DNA from: Myxococcaceae bacterium
GTDB taxonomy: Bacteria > Myxococcota > Myxococcia > Myxococcales > Myxococcaceae
NCBI GenBank assembly: GCA_017881265.1
Contig: JADGRA010000073.1
Coordinates: 1-42,939, forward strand
DNA length: 42,939 nucleotides
Reading direction: 5' to 3'
Positions 25,843 to 35,756 of this stretch are shown piece by piece; the stretch's first letter is position 1, and each line of letters opens with the position of its first letter. The notes under the pieces are model-generated. The model saw only the letters and a program-made list of their open reading frames with translations. It had not been told where the DNA came from and searched no databases. The position numbers and the translations under genes were made by a program.

Positions 25843-26534
25843 GTGCTGGACGTCCCCCCAGCCTGCTCGGCGCCACCTGGGTGCTGGTGCGCAAGGACCT
25901 GCTCCTCGAGTGGCGGACCCGCGCCCGCGCCAATGCCTTGGTTTTTTTCGCCTTGGCCACCCTGCTTCTCTTCTCCTTCGCACTCGGTCCGGACACCACC
26001 ATCCTGCGGCGGGCAGCCGGCGGCACGCTGTGGCTGGCCATCCTGCTGGCCTCCGTCCTCGCGCTCGGGGAGAGCTTCCGGGTGGAGCAGGAAAACGCAG
26101 CCCTGGACGGCCTGCGGCTGGCGCCGGCGGATGCCCGGGCACTCTTTCTGGCGAAGTCGCTGGCCAACGCCCTGCTGCTGATGCTGCTGGGCGCCGTCAT
26201 TCTCCCGGTGCTGGCGGCCCTGGCCGGCGTCACGCTGGTGCAGGGCCCGGGTCCCATGGCCGTCGTGCTCGTCCTCGGCGCGCTGGCCATCGCCGGGCCG
26301 GGAACGCTGTACGCGGCCATCTCCAGCCAGGCTCGCGCCCGGGACGTCTTGCTGCCCCTCTTACTCTTTCCGCTGCTGATTCCAGCCCTGGTGGCGGCAG
26401 CTAAGGCGACGTCCTTGGTCTTCGAGGGCGACCCGATGCTTCAGTTCCAGTCCTGGCTTGGGCTTCTAGCCGGGTTCGATTTGGTCTATTGGAGCCTAGG
26501 CTTCGTGCTGTTTCCCCGCGTCCTCGAGGATTAG
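25839..26534 (+). CDS. ccmB: Heme exporter permease CcmB
   Basis: CcmB is the membrane partner of CcmA. The 231-residue protein has six hydrophobic segments (for example LVFFALATLLLFSFAL, LWLAILLASVLAL, LLLMLLGAVILPVLAAL, LLPLLLFPLLIPALVAA). It shows the family features KDLLLEWRTRARANAL at the N terminus and ESFRVEQENAALDGLRLAP after the second helix. The length matches the family (about 220). It is coupled to ccmA by an ATGA overlap and followed by ccmC 14 bp later. Confidence 0.94.
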   Translation: MSAGRPPSLLGATWVLVRKDLLLEWRTRARANALVFFALATLLLFSFALGPDTTILRRAAGGTLWLAILLASVLALGESFRVEQENAALDGLRLAPADARALFLAKSLANALLLMLLGAVILPVLAALAGVTLVQGPGPMAVVLVLGALAIAGPGTLYAAISSQARARDVLLPLLLFPLLIPALVAAAKATSLVFEGDPMLQFQSWLGLLAGFDLVYWSLGFVLFPRVLED

Positions 26535-26548
26535 GCCTCACTCCCGAC

Positions 26549-27298
26549 ATGACCCACGCACTCTTCACCGTGGTTGGCGTCGCTGTCGTCGGCGGCGGTC
26601 TGTACGCGCTGGTGCGGGGCCCTGCGTCCTGGCGCGCCGGCGTGGCCGTCCTGGCCCTGGTCCTGCTCGTCTCCGGAGCCTGGTACGGCCTCGTCCAGGC
26701 CCCCCCGGACCGGGAGATGGGGAACGTGCAGCGCATCATGTACGTGCACGTGCCGGCCCAGTGGATGGCCTTGATGGCCGTCACGCTCAACTTCCTCTGC
26801 TCGGTGGCCTACCTGTTCCGCCCGAGCTGGCCGAAGGATGCCCTCGCCGAGGCCTCGGCGGAAGTCGGGCTCTTCTTCGGGGCGGTAGGCCTGGTGCTGG
26901 GAAGCATCTGGGGCAAGCCCACTTGGGGCGTCTACTGGAGCTGGGACCCGCGCCTCACCAGCGAGGCCATTCTGCTCGTGGCATACGCCGGCTACCTCGC
27001 GCTGAGGCGCTTCATCGACGACGCCGAGCGGCGCGCGGTGTGGTCGGCGGTGGTGGGCATCATCATCGCCGTCGACATCCCCATCATCTGGTTCAGCGTG
27101 CGCTGGTGGAGAAGCCTGCACCAAATGCAGAGCTCTCCCAGCACCGTGGACCCGGACATGGTGCGCGCGCTGCGCTGGAATGCCTTCGCCTTCCTCGCGC
27201 TGTGGCTGGTCTTCCTGTCGACGCGCTACCTGATTGCCCGCGCCCGCACCGAGCGCGAAATGGCCCCGCCCCCCATGGTGGCGGAGGCGGCGACATGA
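26549..27298 (+). CDS. ccmC: Heme exporter protein CcmC
   Basis: CcmC loads heme onto CcmE on the periplasmic side. The 249-residue protein has six or more membrane helices and the tryptophan-rich heme-handling loop WGKPTWGVYWSWDPRLTSE. The two flanking His ligands are in MYVHVPAQW and in RSLHQMQSS. VDIPIIWFSVRWWRSLHQ precedes the last helix. ATG 26549 gives a full-length product; earlier in-frame residues belong to the ccmB shadow. It is coupled to ccmD by an ATGA overlap. Confidence 0.95.
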   Translation: MTHALFTVVGVAVVGGGLYALVRGPASWRAGVAVLALVLLVSGAWYGLVQAPPDREMGNVQRIMYVHVPAQWMALMAVTLNFLCSVAYLFRPSWPKDALAEASAEVGLFFGAVGLVLGSIWGKPTWGVYWSWDPRLTSEAILLVAYAGYLALRRFIDDAERRAVWSAVVGIIIAVDIPIIWFSVRWWRSLHQMQSSPSTVDPDMVRALRWNAFAFLALWLVFLSTRYLIARARTEREMAPPPMVAEAAT

Positions 27299-27432
27299 CG
27301 CCCCTTCTGGCAGAGGCGGGCCGCATCCAGGGCGGGTGGAGCTACGTCTGGACGGCCTACGGCCTCACCTGGAGCGCCCTCGCCCTGTACGCCTTGAGTC
27401 TCTGGCTTCGCCGCCCGAGGAAGGAGCCGTAA
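27295..27432 (+). CDS. ccmD: Small CcmD-like heme exporter subunit
   Basis: This 45-residue protein has one central transmembrane helix (AYGLTWSALALYALSLWL) followed by a basic cytoplasmic tail LRRPRKEP. That is the exact form of CcmD, the small subunit that stabilises CcmABC and helps release holo-CcmE. Primary sequence is poorly conserved in this family. The call rests on size, topology, the WSYVWTAYGLTW start and the position between ccmC (ATGA overlap) and ccmE (6-bp gap). Confidence 0.85.
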   Translation: MTPLLAEAGRIQGGWSYVWTAYGLTWSALALYALSLWLRRPRKEP

Positions 27433-27438
27433 CCGACG

Positions 27439-27911
27439 ATGGCCCTCAAACGCACCACCTGGCTTGCTGTGGCGGCGCTGCTCATCGCCGGCGGCGCGCT
27501 GGCCTTCATCGCCCTCGGCGACCTGGGCAGTAACCTCGTCTACTACTGGACCCCGGCGGAGATGCTGGACGCAGGCAGCAAGGCCTACGGGGCCACCATT
27601 CGCCTGGGCGGCGTCGTCCAGCGGGGAACCATCGCCTGGGACTCGGGGCACACCGAGCTCACCTTCCGGGTGGCCAACGACATGACGCCCACCGCGAAGA
27701 ATGTCCTGGTCAGGGTGCGCGAGACGCCCCCGCAGATGTTCCGCGAAGGGATTGGCGTCGTCGTTGAAGGCACCTTCGACAAATCGCAGGTCTTCACCTC
27801 CAACCGCCTGATGGTGAACCACTCCAACGAGTACCGGCCTCCCAAGCCCGGCGAGGGTGACCGCTGGAAGAACACCCTGTCCTCCGACACCACCTCTTCG
27901 GCGAGGCCCAA

Positions 27912-27915
<4 letters not shown>
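27439..27915 (+). CDS. ccmE: Periplasmic heme chaperone CcmE
   Basis: CcmE binds heme covalently and passes it to apocytochrome c through CcmF. The 158-residue protein has an N-terminal anchor helix (LAVAALLIAGGALAFIAL) and an OB-fold beta barrel (IRLGGVVQRGTI, VVVEGTFDKSQVF). The heme-binding His128 lies in VNHSNEYRPP, with the conserved Tyr132 at His+4. It is therefore the classical His-type CcmE, not the Cys variant. It is coupled to ccmF by a GTGA overlap. Confidence 0.96.
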
Positions 27916-29917
<2,002 letters not shown>

Positions 29918-29921
<4 letters not shown>

Positions 29922-30472
29922 AACGGCCGGTGCTGGTGCTGCTGGCCGTTGCGGCAGCCATGGGGCTGTTGCTGTTCGCCTTCGCCACCCTCTTTGGCAA
30001 GGACCCCCACCAGGTCCCCTTCGGGCTGAAGGACAAGCCGGCCCCCGACTTCACCCTCACCCGGCTGGACACCGGCGAGACGGTGAAGCTGTCGGCGCTG
30101 CGCGGACGCCCCCTGGTCCTCAACTTCTGGGCCAGCTGGTGCGGTCCCTGCCAGGCAGAACACCCCACCCTGGCCCGCGCCGCCAAGCACTTCGGGGGGG
30201 AAGCCAGCTTCTTCGGCGTCGTCTTCGAGGACACGCCGGAGGAGGCGCGCAAATTCGCCCGCCCGATGGAGCCGAGCTTTCCGCAACTCATCGACCCGCA
30301 GTCGCGCATGGCGGTGGACTACGGGGTGACCGGAGTGCCGGAGACGTACTTCATCGACGCGCAGGGCATCATCCGCGACAAATTCGTCGGGCCGCTGCTG
30401 GACATGCAGGAGCTCGCCTCGCGACTGCACGCCCTGCAACAGGCGACCGGTCCCGTCGGAGCCAGCCGGTGA
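29918..30472 (+). CDS. ccmG: Thiol:disulfide interchange protein CcmG/DsbE
   Basis: This membrane-anchored thioredoxin keeps the apocytochrome CXXCH thiols reduced before heme attachment. The 184-residue product has an N-terminal anchor (LVLLAVAAAMGLLLFAFATL). A thioredoxin domain follows with NFWASWCGPCQAEHP (Cys75, Cys78) and cis-Pro in TGVPETYFID. The active site is the ordinary Cys-Gly-Pro-Cys. It serves as an internal control for the TGA-containing thioredoxin at 12436-12966. The start is TTG 29918, overlapping the ccmF stop. Confidence 0.94.
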
Positions 30473-30936
30473 GTGTTCTCGTCCTCGCGCTGCTTCTGTC
30501 GGCCACGCCACACGCCCCCCAGCAGGCGGGAAGCGCGCTGCTCGACCCAACCCGGGAGGCCCGGGTCCAGGCCCTCGGGAAAATGTTGCGCTGCCCCATG
30601 TGCCAGGGCCTTTCCATCGCCGACTCCGGCTCCTCCGCAGCCCGCGCGCAGATGGACCGGGTGCGGGAGTTGGTGGCGGAGGGGAAGACGGACGACGAAA
30701 TCCGCGCCTACTTCGTCGCCCGCTATGGCGAGTGGGCGCTGCTCGAGCCGCCCGCCCACGGCGTCAACTGGCTGGTGTTTCTGTTGCCCGTGGCTCTGGT
30801 GCTGGTGGGTGCCCTCGTCATCGGGCGGCTGGTGCGACATTCCAGCGTGGCCCAGGCCGCCGGCGCCCAGCCCGCGCCTTCCCCTGCCTCGGCGGACCCC
30901 TACCTGGACGCCGTCCGGGCGGAGCTGAAGAAGTGA
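30469..30936 (+). CDS. ccmH: Cytochrome c-type biogenesis protein CcmH
   Basis: CcmH forms part of the heme lyase and handles apocytochrome thiols. The 155-residue product has a signal segment (SVLVLALLLSATPHA) and the hallmark LRCPMCQGLSIADS with Cys42 and Cys45. VRELVAEGKTDDEIRAYFVARYGEW then precedes a transmembrane helix (WLVFLLPVALVLVGALVIG). GTG 30469 overlaps the ccmG stop. The C terminus is a short Ala/Pro-rich tail ending at the GTGA junction with ccmI. Confidence 0.95.
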   Translation: MSVLVLALLLSATPHAPQQAGSALLDPTREARVQALGKMLRCPMCQGLSIADSGSSAARAQMDRVRELVAEGKTDDEIRAYFVARYGEWALLEPPAHGVNWLVFLLPVALVLVGALVIGRLVRHSSVAQAAGAQPAPSPASADPYLDAVRAELKK

Positions 30937-31874
30937 CGCGCACCGACTGGCTTCCCGGCCTGCTTGCCCTCGGCCTCGGCCTGGTTGCCGCCGTGGTGCT
31001 GCTTTTCGTCAGCCGACGGCGCGCCGGCGCCACGCCCAGCGAAGGCCGCCGAGCGGGGGCGGCCAAGACTGCCGAGGAGGCGGACTTGCGTGCCGCCCGA
31101 CTCCTCGACCAGCTGCGCGAACTGGAAGTCGACCGTCACCAGCTGTCCCCGGAAGCCTACCAGCGGGAAAACAGCCGCCTGGAACAGCTGGCCGCCGATG
31201 CGCTGCGCGCCCGGGACCAGGCCCACCCCAGCGCGGCGAAGCCCGGCCGCTCCGAAGCAGCCGCCCCGGCCGCTCCGCCCGCCGGCTTCTTCGGCCGTCA
31301 CCCCCAGCTGGTGGGGGCCTTCTGGGGCGCCGCCGTCGTGGCCTTCTTCGGCGTCCTCGCGCTGTGGCTGGCGAATGACGCGAAGCCGCGCACCGGGGGC
31401 GAAGTTGCCACCGGGACGGTGGGCCGTGACGAGGCGCCGCCGGCGCCCGAGGACCCGGCCTTCACCGCAGCGCTGGCGCGCGTGCGCGACAACCCGGGCG
31501 ACGTCGAGACGTCGGCCCACGTGGTGCATGAGTTGATTCGGCGGCAGGAGTACGAGGAGGCCAAGGAGTTGACGGAGCGCAGCCTCGGCGTCGACCCCTT
31601 CCAGAGCGAGGCGCGCGTCCACCACGCCTTCCTGCTTGCCGTGGGCGGGGACGAGCCGGGAGCCACCAAGGAATTGCAGCAGCTGAGCCAGCTGTACCCC
31701 AACGCCGCAGAGGCCTTCCTCTTCCTTGGGATGATTCGGATGCGCTCGGGCGACAACCGGGGCGCGGCCGAGGCGTTCGACCGCTTTATGGCCGAGGCGC
31801 CCCCGGACGAGAACCCCCCGCAGATGCGGGCGGCCCTCACCCAGCTTCTCCGGCAGCTGCGCGCCCAGAAGTGA
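30933..31874 (+). CDS. ccmI: CcmI-like TPR protein, cytochrome c biogenesis
   Basis: The 313-residue product has a first membrane helix (LLALGLGLVAAVVLLFVS) and a cytoplasmic coiled-coil stretch (ARLLDQLRELEVDRHQLSPE). A second helix (AFWGAAVVAFFGVLALWLA) precedes a periplasmic TPR domain (AHVVHELIRRQEYEEAKELT, EAFLFLGMIRMRSGDNRGAA). This is the CcmI layout; CcmI is the apocytochrome c chaperone of the heme lyase. It is shorter than enterobacterial versions. GTG 30933 overlaps the ccmH stop. gph begins one base after its stop. Confidence 0.87.
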   Translation: MTRTDWLPGLLALGLGLVAAVVLLFVSRRRAGATPSEGRRAGAAKTAEEADLRAARLLDQLRELEVDRHQLSPEAYQRENSRLEQLAADALRARDQAHPSAAKPGRSEAAAPAAPPAGFFGRHPQLVGAFWGAAVVAFFGVLALWLANDAKPRTGGEVATGTVGRDEAPPAPEDPAFTAALARVRDNPGDVETSAHVVHELIRRQEYEEAKELTERSLGVDPFQSEARVHHAFLLAVGGDEPGATKELQQLSQLYPNAAEAFLFLGMIRMRSGDNRGAAEAFDRFMAEAPPDENPPQMRAALTQLLRQLRAQK

Positions 31875-31875
31875 C

Positions 31876-32514
31876 ATGCGTGCAGTGATTTTTGACCTCG
31901 ACGGCACCCTGGTGGACAGCCTGGGCGACATCGCCGCGGCGATGAATCGCAGTCTGGCCGGCCGGGGCTTCCCCACCCACCCGGTGGACGCCTACCGCAC
32001 CTTCATCGGCGAGGGCGTGCAGAAGCTGGCCGAGCGCGCGCTGCCTCCGGGACAGCAGCAGCAGAAGGCGGCGCTGCTGCAGGCGTACCAGGCGGACTAC
32101 GCCGAGAACCTGCTGCAGACGAGCGCGCCCTACCCTGGCATTCCGGAGCTGCTGGACGCCCTCAGCGCGCGCAGCATTCCCATGGCCATCCTCAGCAACA
32201 AGCCGGACGCACCGACGCGCCGGATGGTCGAGACGCTACTTGGCAAATGGCGGTTCCGGGCGGTGGCCGGCGAGCGGCCCGGGGTGCCCCGCAAGCCCGA
32301 CCCGGCGGCGGCGCTGGAGCTGGCCCGGGCCATGGACGTCGCCGCCTCCGCCGTCTCCTTCGTCGGGGACACGCTGGTGGACGTTTCCACCGCGCGCGCC
32401 GCCGGAATGCGTCCCTTGGGTGTGCTGTGGGGGTTCCGGGCCCGGGAAGTCGCCGCCGCGGGCGTCCCCACCGTCCAGCACCCCGGGGAACTGCTGCCGC
32501 TGCTGGCAGGGTAG
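31876..32514 (+). CDS. gph: HAD phosphatase, phosphoglycolate phosphatase-like
   Basis: The 212-residue product has HAD motif I VIFDLDGTLVDS (Asp7, Asp9), motif II MAILSNKPD, Lys in the RKPDP segment and motif IV SFVGDTLVDV. The helical cap (about 15-85) is of the C1 type, as in Gph, which removes phosphate from 2-phosphoglycolate. PgpB- or pyrophosphatase-like family members are close alternatives. It starts one base after the ccmI stop and precedes the EVE gene by 15 bp, so it is likely co-transcribed with the ccm operon. Confidence 0.84.
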   Translation: MRAVIFDLDGTLVDSLGDIAAAMNRSLAGRGFPTHPVDAYRTFIGEGVQKLAERALPPGQQQQKAALLQAYQADYAENLLQTSAPYPGIPELLDALSARSIPMAILSNKPDAPTRRMVETLLGKWRFRAVAGERPGVPRKPDPAAALELARAMDVAASAVSFVGDTLVDVSTARAAGMRPLGVLWGFRAREVAAAGVPTVQHPGELLPLLAG

Positions 32515-32529
32515 ACTCTGTCCCCGTCC

Positions 32530-32955
32530 ATGGCCGCCGCCGGACACTGGCTGGTGAAGAGTGAGCCGACGGCCTACGGCTGGGCGCAGCTACTGAAGGA
32601 CGGACGCACCGAGTGGACGGGCATCCGGAACTTCGAGGCGCGCAACAACCTGCGGGCCATGCAGCGGGGCGACCTCGTCCTCTACTACCATTCGGTGGAG
32701 GAGAAGCAGGTGGTGGGGGTGGCCCGGGTGACGCGCACCGCTGGCCCGGACCCGACCGCCCCGAAGGAGGACTGAGCCAGCGTGGAGCTGGCCCCGGTGA
32801 AAGCCCTCACGGCACCCGTGACGCTGGAACGCATCCGGAAGGACGCGCGGCTGCGCACCTTTCCGCTGCTCACCCGAGGTCGTCTGAGTGTCGTTCCTGT
32901 GACGCCGGCCCAGTTTCGCCGCGTGCTCGAGCTGGGGAAGACGCCGCCTCCCTGA
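32530..32955 (+). pseudogene. EVE-domain protein interrupted by an in-frame TGA at a conserved Trp
   Basis: The first 81 residues begin MAAAGHWLVKSEPTAYGWAQ and continue IRNFEARNNLRAMQRGDLVL and VARVTRTAGPDPTAPKED. This is an EVE (PUA-like) domain thought to bind modified bases. Translation meets TGA at 32773-32775. The frame then stays open to 32955 with the expected remainder (SVELAPVKALTAPVTLERIR, RGRLSVVPVTPAQFRRVLEL). In the family this position is normally Trp (TGG), one base away. All other residues look conserved, so the lesion is recent, a sequencing error, or UGA is read through. Without read-through only an incomplete domain is made. The 3' end overlaps the convergent glutaredoxin by 86 bp. 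Confidence 0.75.
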
Positions 32956-33202
32956 GGCGCCCCTCGAAGGCTTCGGGGGTCAGCCGACCCCGGAAGGCCA
33001 CTTCCCCGTCAATGCACACCACCGGGATGTCATAGCGCCAGCGCTGGCTCAGCTCGGCGTCCTGGCGCACGTCCCGCTCCAGCAACTGGAAGGGGATGCG
33101 CTCGCGGACCGCCTCGACGACGGCGAGCGTCTCGGTGCACAGGCTGCACCCCGGTTTCGAGTAGACCTCCACCAGACAAGGGGGGATGCTGTCGCTAGCC
33201 AT
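32870..33202 (-). CDS. Glutaredoxin-like protein
   Basis: The 110-residue product MASDSIPPCLVEVYSKPGCS has a thioredoxin-fold core with the active site Cys19-Ser-Leu-Cys22. LLERDVRQDAELSQRWRYD follows, then a cis-Pro in YDIPVVCIDG. It fits the small DUF836/NrdH-like glutaredoxin group; a cytosolic thiol reductase role is likely. The last 30 residues are polar and overlap the EVE gene 3' end on the other strand. ATG 33202 shares the palindrome CATG with the divergent DUF4388 gene; an upstream in-frame start at 33229 would overlap that gene further. Confidence 0.82.
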   Translation of the reverse strand: MASDSIPPCLVEVYSKPGCSLCTETLAVVEAVRERIPFQLLERDVRQDAELSQRWRYDIPVVCIDGEVAFRGRLTPEAFEGRLREAASSPARARGETGPASQERHSDDLG

Positions 33203-34337
33203 GCGCGGCCTCATCGGTGACCTGGGCACGATGCCTCTAAGGGACCTGGTGGCCTACCTCGGAAACCGCCAGGCGACGGGGATTCTCCAGTACGAGCGCG
33301 CCGATGAGAAGCGCCAGGTGGTGGTGCGCGAGGGTGCAGTGGTGAATGCGTCCTCCAACCAGCCGCGGGACTACCTGGCGCAGTTCCTCATCAACATGGG
33401 ACAGATGAGCGAGGACCAGTACATGGCGGCCTACCGCGCGCAGCAGGACACGCGCGTGTTTCTCGGCCAGGCCGTGGTGAGCATGGGACTGGCCACCCAT
33501 GAGGCTGTCCGCAACGCGCTGCAACTGAAGTTTCGCGAGGCCCTGCTGTCCGCCTTCGCCTGGGAGGAAGGCACCTTCACCTTCACCCCTGGAGGCGGCC
33601 CGCCCCCCCTGCCCGGCCTGGAGGTGGGCGTCCCGCTGCTCGAGATTTACCGCGAGGCGGACATGCGGGAGACGGCCTGGAAGGCCATCCGCGCCGTCTT
33701 CCCCTCGGGCCAGGCCCGTCTCGTCCTGCACCGGGAGAATCTGGCCCAGGCTCCCGAGCCAGGCAGCCTGGATGACCGCCTGACGCGGATGATTGAGGAA
33801 GGGGCCACCATCGACGACCTCATCCTCGGCCTGCACTCCACCGACTTCTTCCTCTACCAGCGCCTGTATGCCCTGCACCGGCTGGACGCCGTGAGCGTCG
33901 CGCCGCACGAGGTGCTCAGCGTGCCCACGCCCGTCCCCAACGTCCTCGGGACCGAGGAGGGGGCCGAGGAGATTTTCCGAGCGGCGCAGGCCTTCTTCGA
34001 TGCGGGCAACGTGGCGGATGCGGCGGCCCTCGCCCGGCGCGCGTATGAGTTGTCGCCGGCGGCCAGCACCGCCAACTTCCTGCGCCAGGCGGAGACCGCC
34101 CTCACCGAGCAGCTGCGCGCGGAGCTGGGCGGCCTTTGCGTCCCCACGCTGCGCGTGGATGCCGAGGTGCTGCGCCGGCTGCCGCTGTCGGCCCCCGAGC
34201 GCTACCTGCTGTCCCGGGTGGACGGACAGCGGACGGTGGAGGCCATCATCCAGGTGTCCCCCATCCATGAGCTGGAGGCCCTCCGGTGCTTCCACGGCTT
34301 CCTCGACCAGGGCCTGGTGGACGTGCGGCGCAGCTGA
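33201..34337 (+). CDS. DUF4388 (PATAN) domain protein
   Basis: The 378-residue product starts MRGLIGDLGTMPLRDLVAYL, the usual N terminus of DUF4388/PATAN proteins common in myxobacteria. That domain covers about residues 1-140 and is linked to signalling and gliding or polarity networks. The middle contains a helical region with DPASTAN-type TPR-like helices (EEIFRAAQAFFDAGNVADAA, about 250-300). A C-terminal winged-helix-like segment (LSRVDGQRTVEAIIQVSPIH) follows. No membrane helix is present. An in-frame ATG at 33186 exists but lies inside the divergent glutaredoxin gene; ATG 33201 fits the family start. Confidence 0.85.
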   Translation: MRGLIGDLGTMPLRDLVAYLGNRQATGILQYERADEKRQVVVREGAVVNASSNQPRDYLAQFLINMGQMSEDQYMAAYRAQQDTRVFLGQAVVSMGLATHEAVRNALQLKFREALLSAFAWEEGTFTFTPGGGPPPLPGLEVGVPLLEIYREADMRETAWKAIRAVFPSGQARLVLHRENLAQAPEPGSLDDRLTRMIEEGATIDDLILGLHSTDFFLYQRLYALHRLDAVSVAPHEVLSVPTPVPNVLGTEEGAEEIFRAAQAFFDAGNVADAAALARRAYELSPAASTANFLRQAETALTEQLRAELGGLCVPTLRVDAEVLRRLPLSAPERYLLSRVDGQRTVEAIIQVSPIHELEALRCFHGFLDQGLVDVRRS

Positions 34338-34365
34338 CGGGCCTAAGAGGGCCCGCTGGGGAGCT

Positions 34366-35688
34366 TCAGCGCCGCGCGTGCAGGGGACCCGCCCCTTGCA
34401 AGACGAGGCGCAGCGCCTCGCCCGCTAGCCAGGGGGCGTGGATGCGCCACAGCACGTCGTTCACCACCACCGCCGCCACCGCCACCCGCGGGGCGTCCCG
34501 CGGCGCGAAGCCGACGAACCAGGTGTAGTCGCGGTAGGGCAAGGGCGGCTTGTCGGCGAGCGAGCCCGTCTTGCCCACCGCCGTGCGCAGCGTCGGGCCA
34601 CGGAAGACGCGGCGGGCCGTGCCGTGCGTCACCGTCTCCTCCATCATCCGCACCAGCGCCATCGCCTGGTCCTCGGACAGCACGCGCTCGCCGACGCTGG
34701 CCGGGTCCACCTGGTCCTCGAAAAGCACCGGCGCGCGCCACAGCCCGCGGTTGGCGGCCACCGAGGCCAGCATCGCGCCGTGCAGCGGCGACAGGTAGAC
34801 GTCTCCGAAGCCGGCCCCGGTGGTGGCCAGGCCCAGCGGGTCCTCCGGCACGCGCGCCAGTGAGACGTCGGTGGGGACGGGAAAGTCGAAGGGACGGTTG
34901 AAGTGCAGCGCCTCGGCGGCAGCCCGCAGCTGCGCCGGGCGGAGGTAGCGGTGGGTCAGTTTGGCGAAGACGGCATTGGCACTCCGCCCCATCGCCTCCG
35001 CCAGGCTGAGACACGTCTGGTCGGCACTCGAGTCCTCGAGGAGCCGCGCCTGGATGTGGCGTTTGCCACCGTGGGCGCAGCCGACGTCGTCCGGGCCGAG
35101 GCCCGCGTCCATAAGCGCGGTGGCCGTCACCAGCTTGAAGACGGATGCCGCCGGGAAGAGGGCCTTGGTGGCGAGACCCCGGAGGGCCGGGTTGGCCTGG
35201 GCGTGCTCGGCCATGGCCAGCACGCGGCCGGTGGACGGCTCCAGCACCACCACCGCGGCGTAGGGCGTCCGGTAGCTCTCCAGGAGTTGGGTGAGCGCGT
35301 CCTGGAGGACGGGCTGGATGGTGAGGAGTCGCTCGCCGTCGGGCCCGGAAAGCCGCAGCCGGCCCGTCCCGTCGGGGTGTGCCCGGCTGACGAGGTCCTG
35401 CTCCGCCGACAGTGTGTGGGCGGTGGCCAGCGGGGGCAGAAGCCGGCGGCTCCCGGCCCCGGGCGCGGCCGGTTCCACCGGCGCCGGCATGGCTTCCGGC
35501 TCCAGGGTCTCCGGCGCCGGCAGCACACAACTCCTCGCCGGCAGCCGCGAGGGCGCCTCGGGGAAGCCAAGTCGGTCGAGGTCCCCTTGGGAGTAGGCCG
35601 GGCCGGCGAGGAGCGACACGCCGAGGAGGGCGACCGCCAGGCGTCGGGCAGCAGGGCGTCGGGCGGCGAGGTCGAGCAAGGACTCCAT
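34366..35688 (-). CDS. Penicillin-binding protein transpeptidase domain protein
   Basis: The 440-residue product starts with a basic N terminus and a hydrophobic signal (RRLAVALLGVSLLAGPAYSQ), then a Pro/Ala-rich linker. The transpeptidase domain has the three serine-enzyme motifs Ser182-Val-Phe-Lys185, Ser236-Ala-Asn238 and Lys373-Thr-Gly375. PYAAVVVLEPSTGRVLAMAE, typical of class B PBPs, is also present. There is no transglycosylase domain, and the PBP dimerisation region is short. It probably cross-links peptidoglycan in the periplasm. It is divergent from the ABC exporter genes, with 68 bp between the starts. Confidence 0.88.
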   Translation of the reverse strand: MESLLDLAARRPAARRLAVALLGVSLLAGPAYSQGDLDRLGFPEAPSRLPARSCVLPAPETLEPEAMPAPVEPAAPGAGSRRLLPPLATAHTLSAEQDLVSRAHPDGTGRLRLSGPDGERLLTIQPVLQDALTQLLESYRTPYAAVVVLEPSTGRVLAMAEHAQANPALRGLATKALFPAASVFKLVTATALMDAGLGPDDVGCAHGGKRHIQARLLEDSSADQTCLSLAEAMGRSANAVFAKLTHRYLRPAQLRAAAEALHFNRPFDFPVPTDVSLARVPEDPLGLATTGAGFGDVYLSPLHGAMLASVAANRGLWRAPVLFEDQVDPASVGERVLSEDQAMALVRMMEETVTHGTARRVFRGPTLRTAVGKTGSLADKPPLPYRDYTWFVGFAPRDAPRVAVAAVVVNDVLWRIHAPWLAGEALRLVLQGAGPLHARR

Positions 35689-35756
35689 GCTAGCAGGCAA
35701 CGCGGCAATCGCCACGGAAGACGCGACGTCTTGTGGTAGGCCAGCGGGCCGAAAGC

